From Capitulum mitella (lineage: Eukaryota; Arthropoda; Thecostraca; Pollicipedomorpha; Pollicipedidae), in NCBI GenBank assembly GCA_030062745.1, contig CP099843.1:15293997-15357996 (forward strand): 64,000 nt of DNA, written 5' to 3'. The notes beneath the pieces were generated by a model, which saw only the letters and a list, made by a program, of their open reading frames with translations, searched no databases and had not been told where the DNA came from. This document shows, piece by piece, positions 25,071 to 36,135 of this stretch. The position numbers were made by a program, and so were the translations under genes. Position 1 is the stretch's first letter. The number at the start of each line of letters is the position of its first letter.

Positions 25071-26389
25071 AGTCAGAGGTCCAGTATCAGGACTCAGGTC
25101 CGTTGCGTGTCTTTTTAGCGCGAGTCGTTTGATTCCCAACGCCTGAGCGCGGTGTGAATTCTCTGGTCACTCCCATTCGTTTCGTGGATCGCCTCGTGGT
25201 GACACGACCATCGGTCTTGTTTCTTTTTCCGTTACGGTATTGCTCGGGAAACGGATCGCGACAAGTCGAGCTGTCTGAGCGCATTCTCAGGATGCTGACT
25301 CCCGAGAGGAAAAACAACTGTCATTTCTCGGCCCCGGGGACCTGACCCAGATGCATGCCGGCTCCCAAGATGTGATCTCACCCTCCTGAGGCCGAGACAA
25401 GCCAGGTCAGGTACAGCAGGGGCTTGAACTTCAGGGGGAAAGCGGAGAAAGCACAATGGGACCAAAACCAGTGACGTTCAAGCCGCCTTAGCCGGCAACT
25501 TAATGGGGTTTTCCTTCTGTTTTTACCGCAAAACGCAGCAGCAAGTGGCGTAGCGTCGTCAGTTAACGTCGGCCACTCAACCCTGCAGACACGATGATTA
25601 GCGAGCTGCCTCCAGACCCGAACAAGCTGACCCTGATGATCATCGGCACGCAGTGCCTGACTGACAACCAGCCGCATCCAGGGAGGCTATTTTGGAGGCC
25701 AGGCACGGCAGCCAGTGGTAACTGACAGATCGCGACGGCGTGAGCACAGTCCATGCGTGAACACTTCGTAATAAGGCGCCAGTTTTCACCGAGCTGAGTT
25801 AGACTCGTGTTCTGACAAGTACATTTCAGCTGTCTTCTGAGAATGGCAGCAGTTGGAAGCTATCGCTACGCTCCGCCGAACACCGTAAATCAAGTTTCAT
25901 CATTGTCGTAAAGCGTTAGCAGTCTTAACGCGCACGGTTAAATCTTGATTGCGGGGACCGGCCATTAACTCTAAAAGCTGATGTGTAGGTATACACTGGT
26001 GGAATCTTCCAAAAAGAAGTGACAACTGAAATTACCGTGCGTTTGTAACACAAACATTGTCTACCAAAGGCAACACATTAAGGCCTGCTGGGCGATTATA
26101 ACTCACGATATTGAACACGGTTGTCGGCGGAAGTAATTTCCAAATCAAGGTTCCTAAAGTGAGCTGCCAGGCCCATTTACTAGTCGTGACCGCCCCTCAC
26201 GGTTCACCGGCTCACAACCGACTGACCGCAGTTCCGGCTTCCGCAGCTTGCAATTCAACGGACCAACTGCAGTTCACCGCAGCCCACAGTTCAACAGACC
26301 AGTCCCCGGACCCAGTCTTGCAGCCTCCGTCTCTTCACGGCTCACAGCTCCACAGAGCAGCACCTCTGCGTGGTACCGCAGCCCCAGCT

Positions 26390-26720
26390 CCGCCGCGCGC
26401 CACTCACAGCTGCACGGCCCACTGGGCAGGTTTCTCGGCGCGGCTCACAGCTCCGCCAGCCCGACGGCGGCGGCGGCGGCGGCGGCGGCCTCTACCGACG
26501 GCGCGGCGTCCCGGCCGTCCCAGGTGTCACACGCATCATTGTGCCGGCGACAGGCGGCGGGGCTGACGGGCCGCGCCGCGACGCCGCCTGCCAACCTGTC
26601 GGCCGCCGCGGCCACTCCGCGCGACGGCTGAGCGCGGCGCCCGTGCGCAGCGCGCCGGCCGGCTCCGGGGCACTGGACACCGCCGGGGTGTGGCGTCAGA
26701 GCGCTGTCCGGGGTCAGGTC
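26390..26720. promoter_or_regulatory. GC-rich CpG island with a GGC run
   Basis: This CpG-dense block contains an uninterrupted run of GGC/CGG triplets at about 26466-26490. Upstream of it, GTTCACCG and CCCACAGTTCA words recur (26200-26340). No conserved coding frame is visible. The regulatory role is inferred from composition. Confidence 0.35.
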
Positions 26721-27079
26721 AGGTCTTCTCCAGAGAGGGCCCGAGACCTTGCACTGGGCTGCGCCAGGGTACAGACGTCGTTGGGCCAGGTGGCGCCAGG
26801 CGTGTTTCCCGGATGTTTCGAGAACTGGACTTCATCTGCAGCACCCGGACACGGTCTGCTGGTGGAGATGGTACCAGGCTCGTTTCCAGGAAGCCATGGC
26901 CTGATATGAGAACCGCACATCGCCTGCAGTGCCCAGACGCCGTTTGAAGGCCCAGCGGAGTCGAGTCACAAAGCAGAACGTTATATTTCAAACATGGTTA
27001 CATCAGGTGGTCATAACCGTTGACAGATGTCAGCCGATCAAATCACAGCGACAGCTATAAGAGGACCAGCATTCGGTTT

Positions 27080-27240
27080 TCGAAGTGGCCTAGTGGTTAG
27101 CGTCGAAATATGCTAAGCGGACGACTCGAGTTCAGTTCTCGTCGATGCGATTCTGTCGATCAACTGCCACTTTTCTCAGTCGTATAGACAGCGGCCTGAC
27201 GTCAATGACTGAATTTACATACATGCCTGCCAAGGACCCG
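27080..27240 (+). repeat. tRNA-derived SINE (head well preserved)
   Basis: The A box TGGCCTAGTGGTTAG (27086-27100) is a textbook tRNA-type internal promoter. A degenerate B box, GAGTTCAGTTCTC, follows at 27128-27140. The stem arms do not pair well enough for a functional tRNA. The body is unique sequence and contains a TGACGTCA at 27197-27204. The 3' end is not obvious and the end coordinate is approximate. Confidence 0.55.
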
Positions 27241-27985
27241 GGATATTCTTCATTAACTAAGAAAGTGATCTGGCATGCGCATCTCTTTTTTACTGGCGTG
27301 ATATGATTTTTTACGTTTTAGAGACAGATTTTCCATTAGCAAGTCGAAAGCGATATTTGTTTCTTTGCATCTTAACATTTAGTTTACCTGACGCAGACAC
27401 CTCGCAGAAAACAAACATTATTAGCGGTGGCGTTGTGTATCGGAAATGCGCAGATTTATTCGCGTATACGTGTTCCGGGCGAATTTGTGTTTCCCTGATC
27501 ATCTTAATGAGATCTTCACCCTTTTTTGCCTGAAGGTATGCCGTATGATACGCAAATGACGGCCAAATCACGGCACTTTTGCCACAATGTGTTGTGTTCC
27601 GTGCTGATGACGTTCGTAGAGTGACAGTAACGTTAACTCGGCAATGGCATTTGACGTTGGAGAATCTGTCGTCGGCACGGATCTCAATAATATATTAACA
27701 CGATGGTAGTTTCCATATTTGTACCAAGAGTCCGGGGCCGATGAAGTCAATTCCTACATGTATCAAGTTCCTCTGATTCTATGAGACAAAGCGTAGTAAC
27801 TTTGTTTAGCCTCATACCATATCTGGACACAGTTTTTGGAGCAATTGCAGATTCATCGTCTCTGATGCCAAGCAAATGCGTGAAAACATTGAGCTGCTTC
27901 GCTTCCGACGTATACCTAAATATAATCTTTTGCATAGCTTTTCGTAACAGAGCAAACTTTCGGCGCGGTTGTGGACATACTTGTG

Positions 27986-28024
27986 CTTGATTCTGATCCG
28001 GATGTGATGCGAATCAGAATCAAG
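27986..28024. repeat. 12-bp perfect inverted repeat
   Basis: CTTGATTCTGAT (27986-27997) is mirrored by ATCAGAATCAAG (28013-28024) across 15 bases. It sits in a local region of GATC/GATGCGGATC words (27990-28190). It could be a small hairpin or chance. No downstream T run supports a terminator, and the setting is eukaryotic. Confidence 0.6.
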
Positions 28025-28537
28025 TGTTTTTCTTTGGTGGATCGCATTAGATGCGGATCAGTTTGGAAAATGAGGCTTTGAATCGTATTTGATTTGAACC
28101 ATATTTGAAAAACAGCCGTAACTCAAGTGCTGATGCAAATCCAATCGTCGTAATCCTGATTTGGTTTGGATCAACTACGCCGTCAAACTGATCCAGTAAG
28201 ATCAAATTATGTATGTAAGGTAGGGTGATGAAATAACATGGCAATATGCTTACGAAGAACATTCCCAGATAATCGACCGAACCAAATTACATTCAAGAGG
28301 ACGCCAAGTGAGTCATATAACCAACTCTCTCTCACAACTCCGCACGGCTCAAGGTTCGTGCTGCCTCCTATGTCAGTGAAGTACCTAGAAATCATAGCCT
28401 ACCTGCTCGTAACTGCATGCAATGTCCCATGCAGTGCATTTACATACATGTCTGTTTTGTGTATGTAGCTTTCGTTCATACGTATATTTAGTGTAACGCA
28501 AATCCTGTCACTTTTCATGCATTTTATGGACTAAGAT

Positions 28538-28576
28538 TATATATATATATACATATATATATATGTATATATATAT

Positions 28577-28618
<42 letters not shown>
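28538..28618. repeat. (AT)n microsatellite
   Basis: About 80 bases of alternating AT with a few AC and GT interruptions. It is simple sequence with no coding content. Confidence 0.9.
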
Positions 28619-28621
<3 letters not shown>

Positions 28622-29974
28622 CAGATAAAACACTTCGTTGTTGAATGCACAGACGTGACAAATGCCAGGCCTTTCAGCTGTTTCTCTGAAAATAGTTCTG
28701 TTATCTTATATCTGTTGGGAAATTCTGCTCCACTTGTCTCGTCCCCATTGACTTCAAACCAATATTCCTTGAGGAGACAGCATTCGACTTAAGATTTCGC
28801 CTTGGGTTTACAGAACCATCATGCAGCCTCATACTGTAAATCTCACTCATGGCCGTCATCAGTGAAATGATTAGACCTTGGGCCTTTGGCATTTTGAACT
28901 TAATCATCTCCCGTACATATCCTGCAGGTGTACACAACAGTGGAAGACACTTTTAACTAATCATGATCACTCAAAAGTCTCTCTTGTGTAAACTTCTACT
29001 CAAACAAATGTAAACAATATGGTTCCCCTTTTTGTGTGGGAAATGTATTTACGTCTCTATCGATTTTCTAAAGCCTTCAAAAAGTGAAGAGCTCTTTTGG
29101 TTTTGTCTTGATGCTTTTGAAAATGGTTGCTGAATTATGAAAAAACCGGAACAAAAAAATGTTTATGTGACGACAGTGGCGGCCGACCACCCTTTTAGTG
29201 TGCTGCAATCTTAGTCATAACTGGCAAAATATGACAAATGATGTTGGTCTTGATAAGACCGCAGCACGCCGTAATTTAATATTGGCTCTGTCAGCTAAGC
29301 TTTTCCCTTTATTTCCTACGTAAATTATTTTGGTCCTGACGGCAACCCATAAAACACTGATGGCGGGCTTCCATGGTGAGTAATTTAGTCAAGTTTCTCG
29401 GTCCGACATGTAGCAGAGGTGATGTGCTGAAAGTTATCGCCGCAAACTCCAACACATATTCGTTCTATAACGCGTTCACGAGTCTCGATACATAAAAGGA
29501 GCGCTTTTACTTACTTATTACAAGAGGAATTAATCGGAACGTCGAATGGAAGAGGTATGGATAGTTGCTATTCATTCGCATTTTACACCGCATCTCAAGC
29601 TTTAGTATTCGTTAGTTAAATAAAAGAAAGGACTTGAGGGTTGAACCTGGACGGTATTCATAGCCAAACTGTCGAAGTTCCTTGTCATTTATCTTCTTTC
29701 TAAGATTGGATAAAGATGCTGAGAGCGAGAGATGGCCTAGGAGTCAGGAATTTTCATTAGAAATCGACGAGCCAAGTCCATCATCCATGGCAACTGAAAT
29801 GAACGAAACGTCATTACAGAAAAGCAAACCAGCAGTTCTGAAGCATCCGAATGAATAATTAGGCCCTTGCTCCACTGCCAAGCTGACGTTCGAGGCACCA
29901 GACTGGAGTCCTGCCGCCAGTTGATTAATGGTGCAATGATAACGACACCACGCGATGTGTCGTAAATTCGTCAC

Positions 29975-30270
29975 TGCTTCGGTAATTTTCACGAGCATCC
30001 CCACGACAACATCAGCGGCGCCGGTGACACCGAGCCGGCAGTCATTTCGAGCCCAGCGTGTGCCTCCCGCGGCCGCCCGGTCCGCGCGCGGGCGCCGGTA
30101 TCGCGGGCGTAGGTGGCCACAGGCAGTCGGATCGTCTGTCCGGGGAGAGTGGCATCGATCCCCTCCGACCAGCCCGGCCGCGGCCACCACACCGCCGGCG
30201 GCCACGCACCGGAAACAGTCTGCTTCCGGGCCGCGGGCCGGCGCAGTCTGTGAGCCGGGGCTGGCGCTCC
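29975..30270. promoter_or_regulatory. GC-rich CpG island
   Basis: CpG-dense and GC-rich sequence between AT-balanced flanks. Frames on both strands are Arg/Pro/Ala-rich and unrecognised. Its function is inferred from composition only. Confidence 0.35.
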
Positions 30271-32033
30271 AGTCGACTGTGGACGCCGCAAATCAGACCG
30301 GTCTGCGTCGCTTCACTGAGCGTGAACTCCTATTGGTTGGAATGGTTTGACCGACGCGTTTGGTGGCGCCCGTAATCTCGGCGCCTGCGGGACAGGCGGC
30401 GGACATGGTATAGTTTCCACGCCCCATGCTGGACGTTGGCTCCACCATGACGGGAACCGAAAACCTCCAAAACTGATGTGCGAGTTGACCATTTCTACTC
30501 CTAGACTGCAACGGCATCTTTTCAAAGACGCTCAGATGGCGCATCCAGGCGGCACGGAAAGCGACGAAGAGACGACGGGACCCTCTGCATGGTGCCGGGC
30601 ACCGTCCCAGGGAAACCTCCGGGTGCTCGTCATACGGAACAATTCACGTCCGAGCACGCTCTGCGAGTCAGCGTCTCGCCGAACATCCCCGAGCTGTCCG
30701 TTCACGCTGTCCGAGGGTTTCAATTGACCGTGTTTACGTGACAAAATTGGCCGTACCGCCGACATAACGCGAACACTCGGCGAGGCATCCAGTGCCGCAG
30801 TCAAAAGAGTGACGCCATCGAGTCTTCATTAGCCCCACCTTCCTTAGCCTTAGGAGTGAACTTTGCCAGGGAAGACATGAGGCGCCCCCAGTGGTCGCGT
30901 TTGGTTACATTGTGACCTTTGATTCAGTATACTGATGTTGTTTAAAGCCAATTTGTTCATTATTTTCAGAATGAAGCAGGGTCCACACTGCCCAATGCCA
31001 TTTATGGCTGATGGTAAGGTCCATTGGGACAGTTGGTGCGAAAGGTAGAGGTGTTAGTGGTTCAAGAAAGATCATTTTCGTGATAAAATTCATATAGAAT
31101 CGCCTTACCGGCTATTTTAAGAAGCATCGCGAGAAGTCGACAGCATCATGGTGATTCCCCATGAAGCCAATCAGCGACTCGCAAACGATCTAAGGCTAAT
31201 TTGCAGCGCCGGTCTTGGTTTTTGCTCCAAGCCATATGCTTAATTAGATTGCGAAATGTCTGGAGAAAAACACCTAAAAATGGCACTCGTGAGATAAAGC
31301 GATGGATTTTGAAGATATCTTGGAACCAGCTCATTTCAGAGGAAAAGAGAGGCTGTCTCAAATAGATGAAATTCAAGGTTCCAAACTTGAATCCGGTATC
31401 ACGTGCCCAGGCCGTGGTGCGGCGAGAGCGAGACGTTGGACCTTGCCGAGGTACTTCGGGCAGGAGCGAATTGGTCGATCTCATCCCAGTTTTCCGCAGA
31501 ACAGAAGACTGCAGACGTATCGTTTTGTTCTGCCTATGGGCTCACCAGATACGGTTGCATTGTTACACACTTATCGTGCTCCTATGCAAAAACACGATAA
31601 AGTCTCATATGTTGTCCGTTTCTCGGAACACAGTGAGCCTTCTGCCGACGAGCATGCAGCGACCTTTGAATTCTCATCTTAAGTTTATCAGGTTTAAAAG
31701 TGAAATGCGTTGGCAACATCTAAGTCCGTTCCACAAAATCTTACAAATAGGAGCGGACGTTTTATTTGAACAGAAAAAATATGCGTCAAAGCTGGTGTTA
31801 AGCGCGCCTCCATTCAAGTTGTTCTCGCGCCATTAAAGATAAATGATCGCCATGTACCTCGGATAATTCAAAACAGTCAATTAAGATGTTATACATAGAA
31901 GCAATCATTGAAGCCCGCAAACAAAAGTAGTCTTAATATTATCTGTCGCCTGATGTGAGCTTCATGTCAAGACGGTGAACTTCTCGTCAATAAATCAACA
32001 TTTTGAACTTAAACTGCAACACGTTTTCTCGCG

Positions 32034-32400
32034 CTATAAAAGTAAGTCCGTCACCTAACAACTCTTCCAAGCTGCTGCCATGTTGACCCTACCTCCAGCG
32101 CACCGACGGACACCGTCCCGTCCGCTCGGCCTTCCCCGACGGCCGTATACCGCCGACGCTCCGCGCTCGGCCGGCGCAATGAAGAGGAAAAGTCGGCAGC
32201 GCTGATGAAAAACGCCACCCACTGAGTGTGCCCTCGCCGATAACGTCGGCTCGGCCTGAGACCGCGCCGCCCGCGCCGAACGTCGGCCGAATACGGCGCG
32301 CAGCCGGCCGCCGACGCCGCCGTGAAGCGCCGACGCGGGAGCTGGACGCTGACGAGGCGGCGAGCTCTGGGGCCTCGCCAGACTTTGCATCAGGTATGCT
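32034..32400 (+). promoter_or_regulatory. TATA-like box followed by a CpG island (candidate promoter)
   Basis: GCTATAAAAG at 32034-32041 is a strong TATA-box match in otherwise AT-balanced DNA. Within 40-50 bases it is followed by an ATG in the context GCTGCCATGTTG (about 32078), and then by a CpG island reaching 32400. The frame from that ATG closes after about 41 codons. Either this is a promoter whose first exon is spliced soon after, or the TATA match is accidental. No coding homology is visible downstream, so the call is tentative. Confidence 0.3.
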
Positions 32401-32837
32401 TATGAGTGGGTTTAATCGGCAGGCTGGTCTAAACCATCGTTCCCTGAAGTGAAATGTTCTGCGAATGCTCGCCAGAATAATGTAGTTGGAAATAGACGAT
32501 TATCATTTGTCATGCAGCGTTTCTTTGCAAAATGTTGCAAGAAATGTGATACACCATGATGAAACAAAGCCATGTATTTGTTTAGCTTTACACCCTTTTG
32601 GTGTTATCACGTGCACCGTAAACCATCATCGTGATGCAGAAAACGATTTCTTAGCCTGCGGCACCCACGTATCTTCTGCTCTTGGCTGCGATTTTTGCCT
32701 CAGCTAAAGGCCTTGTAAGGAGGTGAAGAGACATGCTAGGCAAGCTCCTTGAGACAGAATCGACAATGATGAAGCGCGATACCATATACCTTTAGAAGCA
32801 TAAGCCCTTTTATTTATTCTCTCACGGAAGCTTCAGA

Positions 32838-33998
32838 AGCCCCCTTCCGTGTTCTTTTTTTTTGCTGTTTGCTCGTCATTTCCAGGGTTTTTGAAGCGGT
32901 TTCACGAAACTTGATGGCATTTTGTGTCTATTCTTTCCCAGTCGTATGCCAAATTTTCACACTTTTATTTTCTTTGAGGGCAAAACCAAGTCACGTCTTC
33001 GGGAGGCACCTCAGGCTATTTTAGGCATTGCTGAAGGAAACTGAAAATGGCTGCCAAAAACAGAGTTCTTAAAATAAGACTTAAAATTTTACATGGGTGT
33101 ATGAGAAAATAAATTGTTTAATGCTTAAAAAATGTTTTTGTTGATCTGAGGTCATTTCATAAGTCAGGTCAACACTGAAATTCAAAATCATGGTTTATGT
33201 AAATATTTTGATCCTAACCTTGAAATGGAAAATCCAGAGGACTTTTTACTTTCCACAGTGTCCTTTACTTGCGTTCCAGCTTCAGACTGATGTTAGGTCG
33301 AGTCACGGAGCTATGACCTAAAAAGTCCCCGCATGCATTTCATATTACCGTGGCTATGAATAGGAGTTACAGAAATACAGTCACTTGAAACGATTGGAAA
33401 CGTTTTCAGTAGGCCACTTCTTGTGACCCTGAGGTCATGTAAAGTCACTGGGGTTAAAGATCGCAAGTTGGCCTGATAAACATGTCACTATGATAGCTCC
33501 CCATCTGTCGTGTCCCTGGCGACGCCCACGCCAGCATTATACAAACACTGTAATATTATCTGCACTTAAGTATAAATGATATTACATATCCATATTGTTT
33601 GTGGAAGCATAACATGGCCAGGGAAAGCTGAAGGAATATTTTTAGTTTTTATGCTAATTCAGTTTTTGAAAAAATACTCTTCTCGCTTTCCAAGCCATGT
33701 GAACGACAAGGAACTTGTTCAAAACTCCAAACGTAGGAGCTAATGGGAAAAGCCCCATCGATTAGGTCTTGATTCATGCCAACGGCATCAAAACCGGTTT
33801 ATAAACAGCGGCGTTATAACAGGTTCAAAAATACTCCCATTTCTTTTTCCCCTTGCGTCCACTCCTTTCAAGACCTTCAAAACCTTTTTTTATAAACAAA
33901 ATGCACTTTACATCACGGCGAGCTCACTGTCGTTTGTTGCGATGAAATCGGACGTATATTCTTGACATCTCGGGGGGGGGGAATAAGCCTTCCCCCCA
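32838..33998 (-). mobile_element. piggyBac-like MITE, copy C (old, inverted, ends lost)
   Basis: On the minus strand this segment aligns along most of its length with the copies at 38041-39294 and 62467-63630. Shared landmarks in order are CGAGATNT, ATCGCAACAAACG, the TGGCATGAATC block, GTTTGTATAATG, GCCAGGGACAC, GGTCATAGCTCCGTGAC and AAAAACCCTGGAA. It has many substitutions and small indels, and lacks the CCCT...AGGG termini and TTAA flanks. It is therefore an older, decayed family member. No transposase is present. Confidence 0.75.
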
Positions 33999-34369
33999 TA
34001 CACACACATGCACGCACGGGAATGCGCCCTAGCATCGGTTAGGGACTACGCTAAGGCTTTTGATATCTGCCTCTTTTGGTGGATCTCTGAGAATCAACAC
34101 AGTAAACCCAGGAAAGACTCATCGAAATGACTACTCGAGATGGTTTACAGATCACTGAGATTTACGCTTGCATTTCAGCGGTAGCGCATACATGATCTTT
34201 GAGCAAGGTCAGCAGATTGTATCCTTATGGTTGCAAAGCCGCATGTATCAGATATTTAGAACCCGAGTAACCTGTACTAGCGAACATGTTCAGGTTGATG
34301 TTATCTTGGAATTTGGGAGTGGCGTTTTGCCGCAAAGAGGCGGATGCGAAAGGCTCGGACTGCTGACCC
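33999..34369. other. Short non-coding spacer
   Basis: Mixed-composition DNA between an old MITE copy and a minisatellite. It contains a short CA/CACG run near 34000-34020 and no supportable gene. Confidence 0.4.
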
Positions 34370-34475
34370 GACCGGCGCCGGAGTCGGACGTGACCCGGTG
34401 CTCCCCCCCCCTCCGGCCCGGTCAGGGCCGCTGCCCCATCTTCCTGGCCCGGTTAAAGCCGTTCCCCAGGGGCGT
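34370..34475 (+). repeat. 31-bp minisatellite, short array
   Basis: Two to three degenerate copies of the same unit seen at 35943-36135, with the core words CCTCCGGCCCGGTCAGGGCC and CTTCCTGGCCCGGTTAAAGCC. The pair brackets the 20-bp-period array at 34660-35640, which suggests that all three belong to one composite repeat. Confidence 0.55.
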
Positions 34476-34659
34476 ATATACCGAGAATGCCATGCGGCCA
34501 TAGCATCCCGCTTGGGCTCCGAAGTCGCCCCTGTCGGGGCCAAGAGCGCCGAAGGCGCAATTTTTGCTCTTGAGGCCTGAAAGGGCCAGTCATGAGACTT
34601 AGAAGTGTCCCGAAAATGGGAAGGGAATCAACAACTCAGCTCAATTTAATGATCATGAA

Positions 34660-35640
34660 AACCCAAGGGCGCTCCAAGTCCTAGAGAAGCCCCCCCCCCG
34701 GAGAGCTCAAAAGGCGCCCCTGAGGTCTGAAAACATCCGGATGGCGAAAAGGATGTCCTGGAGAATGAAAGGGCGCCCCAAAACCTAGAGGGGTGCTCCT
34801 GAGTGCTGAAAGGGCGCCGTGTGGTCTGAAAACATGTTTTGAGGTTTAGGGGACATTCTGAACAATAAAAAGGCATCCCAAACCCTCGGACGTACTGGAG
34901 GGGCGCCTCGTGAAAGGTAATTTGGAGTTCCCTGAACTTTGTTCCGAAGGTTGGAAGGATGCTCTAAGTAATAAAAGGGCGCCCCGGCCATTGGAGGAGC
35001 GCTCCTGATGGCTCAAAGGGTGCCCCTGTTGTTTAAAGCCGTGTCCCGAGGTCTAGAGGTCTAAAAGAAAAAGAAGGCTTCAAAAAAAAAGCGAAAAGTA
35101 CGCCCCAAGCCCTGGAGGGTGCCCTCGAGGGCTCAAAAAGCGTCTGTGGTCTGGAAATATGTCGCGAGGTCTAGAAGAACGCCTTAAAGAATAACTGGGT
35201 GCCCCAAGCCACGGAGGGGCATCCATGAGGACTCAAAGGACGCCCCTGTGGTCTGAAAACATATCTCGAGGGCTAGAAGGACACCCTAAAGAGTTTGGGT
35301 GCCCCAAAACCTGGAGGGGCGCCCTCGATGGCTCAAAGGGCGCATCTGACTTACGAAAGCATGACTTGGTGGTTAAGAAAAAAAAGGAACAGAACGGCGC
35401 CCAAAGCCCCTGGAGGGTCTCACCCAAAACCCCGAGGACTCCAAGGTCTGAAAATATATTCCGAAAAAGAACCCCTAGGGTCTGAAAATATGTTCCGATG
35501 GCTAGAAGGACGCCCTAAAGAGCAAAGGGCACCCAAAACTCTTAAAGGGCGCTTCCAAGGATTCAAAAGGCATTCGTGTGGCGTAAAAAAATATTCCCAT
35601 GGTTTAGAAGGACGCCCAAAAGAGCAAAAAGATCCCCATT
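34660..35640. repeat. Degenerate 20-bp-period array with ~100-bp higher-order unit
   Basis: GC-rich and AAA-containing blocks alternate with a period near 20 bases (words such as GGGCGCCCCAAG, AGGGCTCAAAG, GTGGTCTGAAAACAT and CGAGGTCTAGAAGGACGCCC). The GGTCTGA landmark recurs at about 34724, 34823, 35148, 35250, 35445 and 35479. Successive spacings near 100 indicate a five-unit higher-order repeat, with some units lost. Frames across the array on both strands are artefacts of the repeat. Confidence 0.75.
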
Positions 35641-35942
35641 TTCCGGTAATTACGTGGCAGAGATTCTGCCCCGCCACCGGAGTATCACGTGCCCTGGGGA
35701 CCAAAAAAAACACCTGAGGCGTAATGTAATGACAGAAACTGGCTACCTACCAGCCCAGGCGACGCGGGACCATCTCTCCGTACAACCTTTACGCGTCAAA
35801 ATGCAAAAAAAAAGAAAATAAATAGAGTTATTTTTAGAGCTTCAGTTGCAGCCCCTTCCATATACGTACTGACGCAATGAAAACTGGCGCCGTCCTCCTG
35901 AGGCATGATGGCATCCCGCCTGGTCAATTTCCGAATACTTCC

Positions 35943-36135
35943 CAGGCTCCCCCACTCTCCCGGCCTGGTCAAGGCCGCTTCCCCATCCTCCCGGTCTGGT
36001 CAAGGCCGCTCCCCCATCCTCCCGGTCCTGTCCAGGCCGCTCCCCCACCCTCCCGGTCCTGTCCAGGTCGCCCCCCACCCTCCCGGTCCTGTCAAGGCCG
36101 CTCCCCCACCCTCCCGGCCTGGTCAAGGCCGCACA
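35943..36135 (+). repeat. 31-bp minisatellite, about six units
   Basis: Six tandem copies of a 31-base unit close to GCTCCCCCACCCTCCCGGTC followed by CTGTCAAGGCC, with one or two shortened units. Because 31 is not a multiple of three, the repeating Gly/Arg/Asp translation on the minus strand changes frame at each unit and is not a protein. The GGTCCTGTCAAGGCC half of the unit matches the small array at 34370-34475. Confidence 0.85.

Larger units (their letters stand above)
22534..32033. other. Gene-poor intergenic DNA with scattered islands and repeats
   Basis: Outside the islands, SINE head, inverted repeat and AT microsatellite listed separately, I see no supportable gene. Upstream non-coding exons of the minus-strand receptor could lie here but cannot be recognised by eye. 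A short open frame at 25594-25725 is discussed under findings. The stretches 22560-24530, 28630-29960 and 30810-32030 look featureless. Confidence 0.5.

Noticed and set aside
31302-31836. Overlapping plus- and minus-strand frames of 112-156 codons
   Set aside because: Three frames are open together, which suggests locally stop-poor DNA. No protein family was recognised in any of them.
34301-34580. Short Arg/Pro-rich frames around 34300-34580
   Set aside because: They arise from the GC-rich 31-bp repeat and have no independent support.
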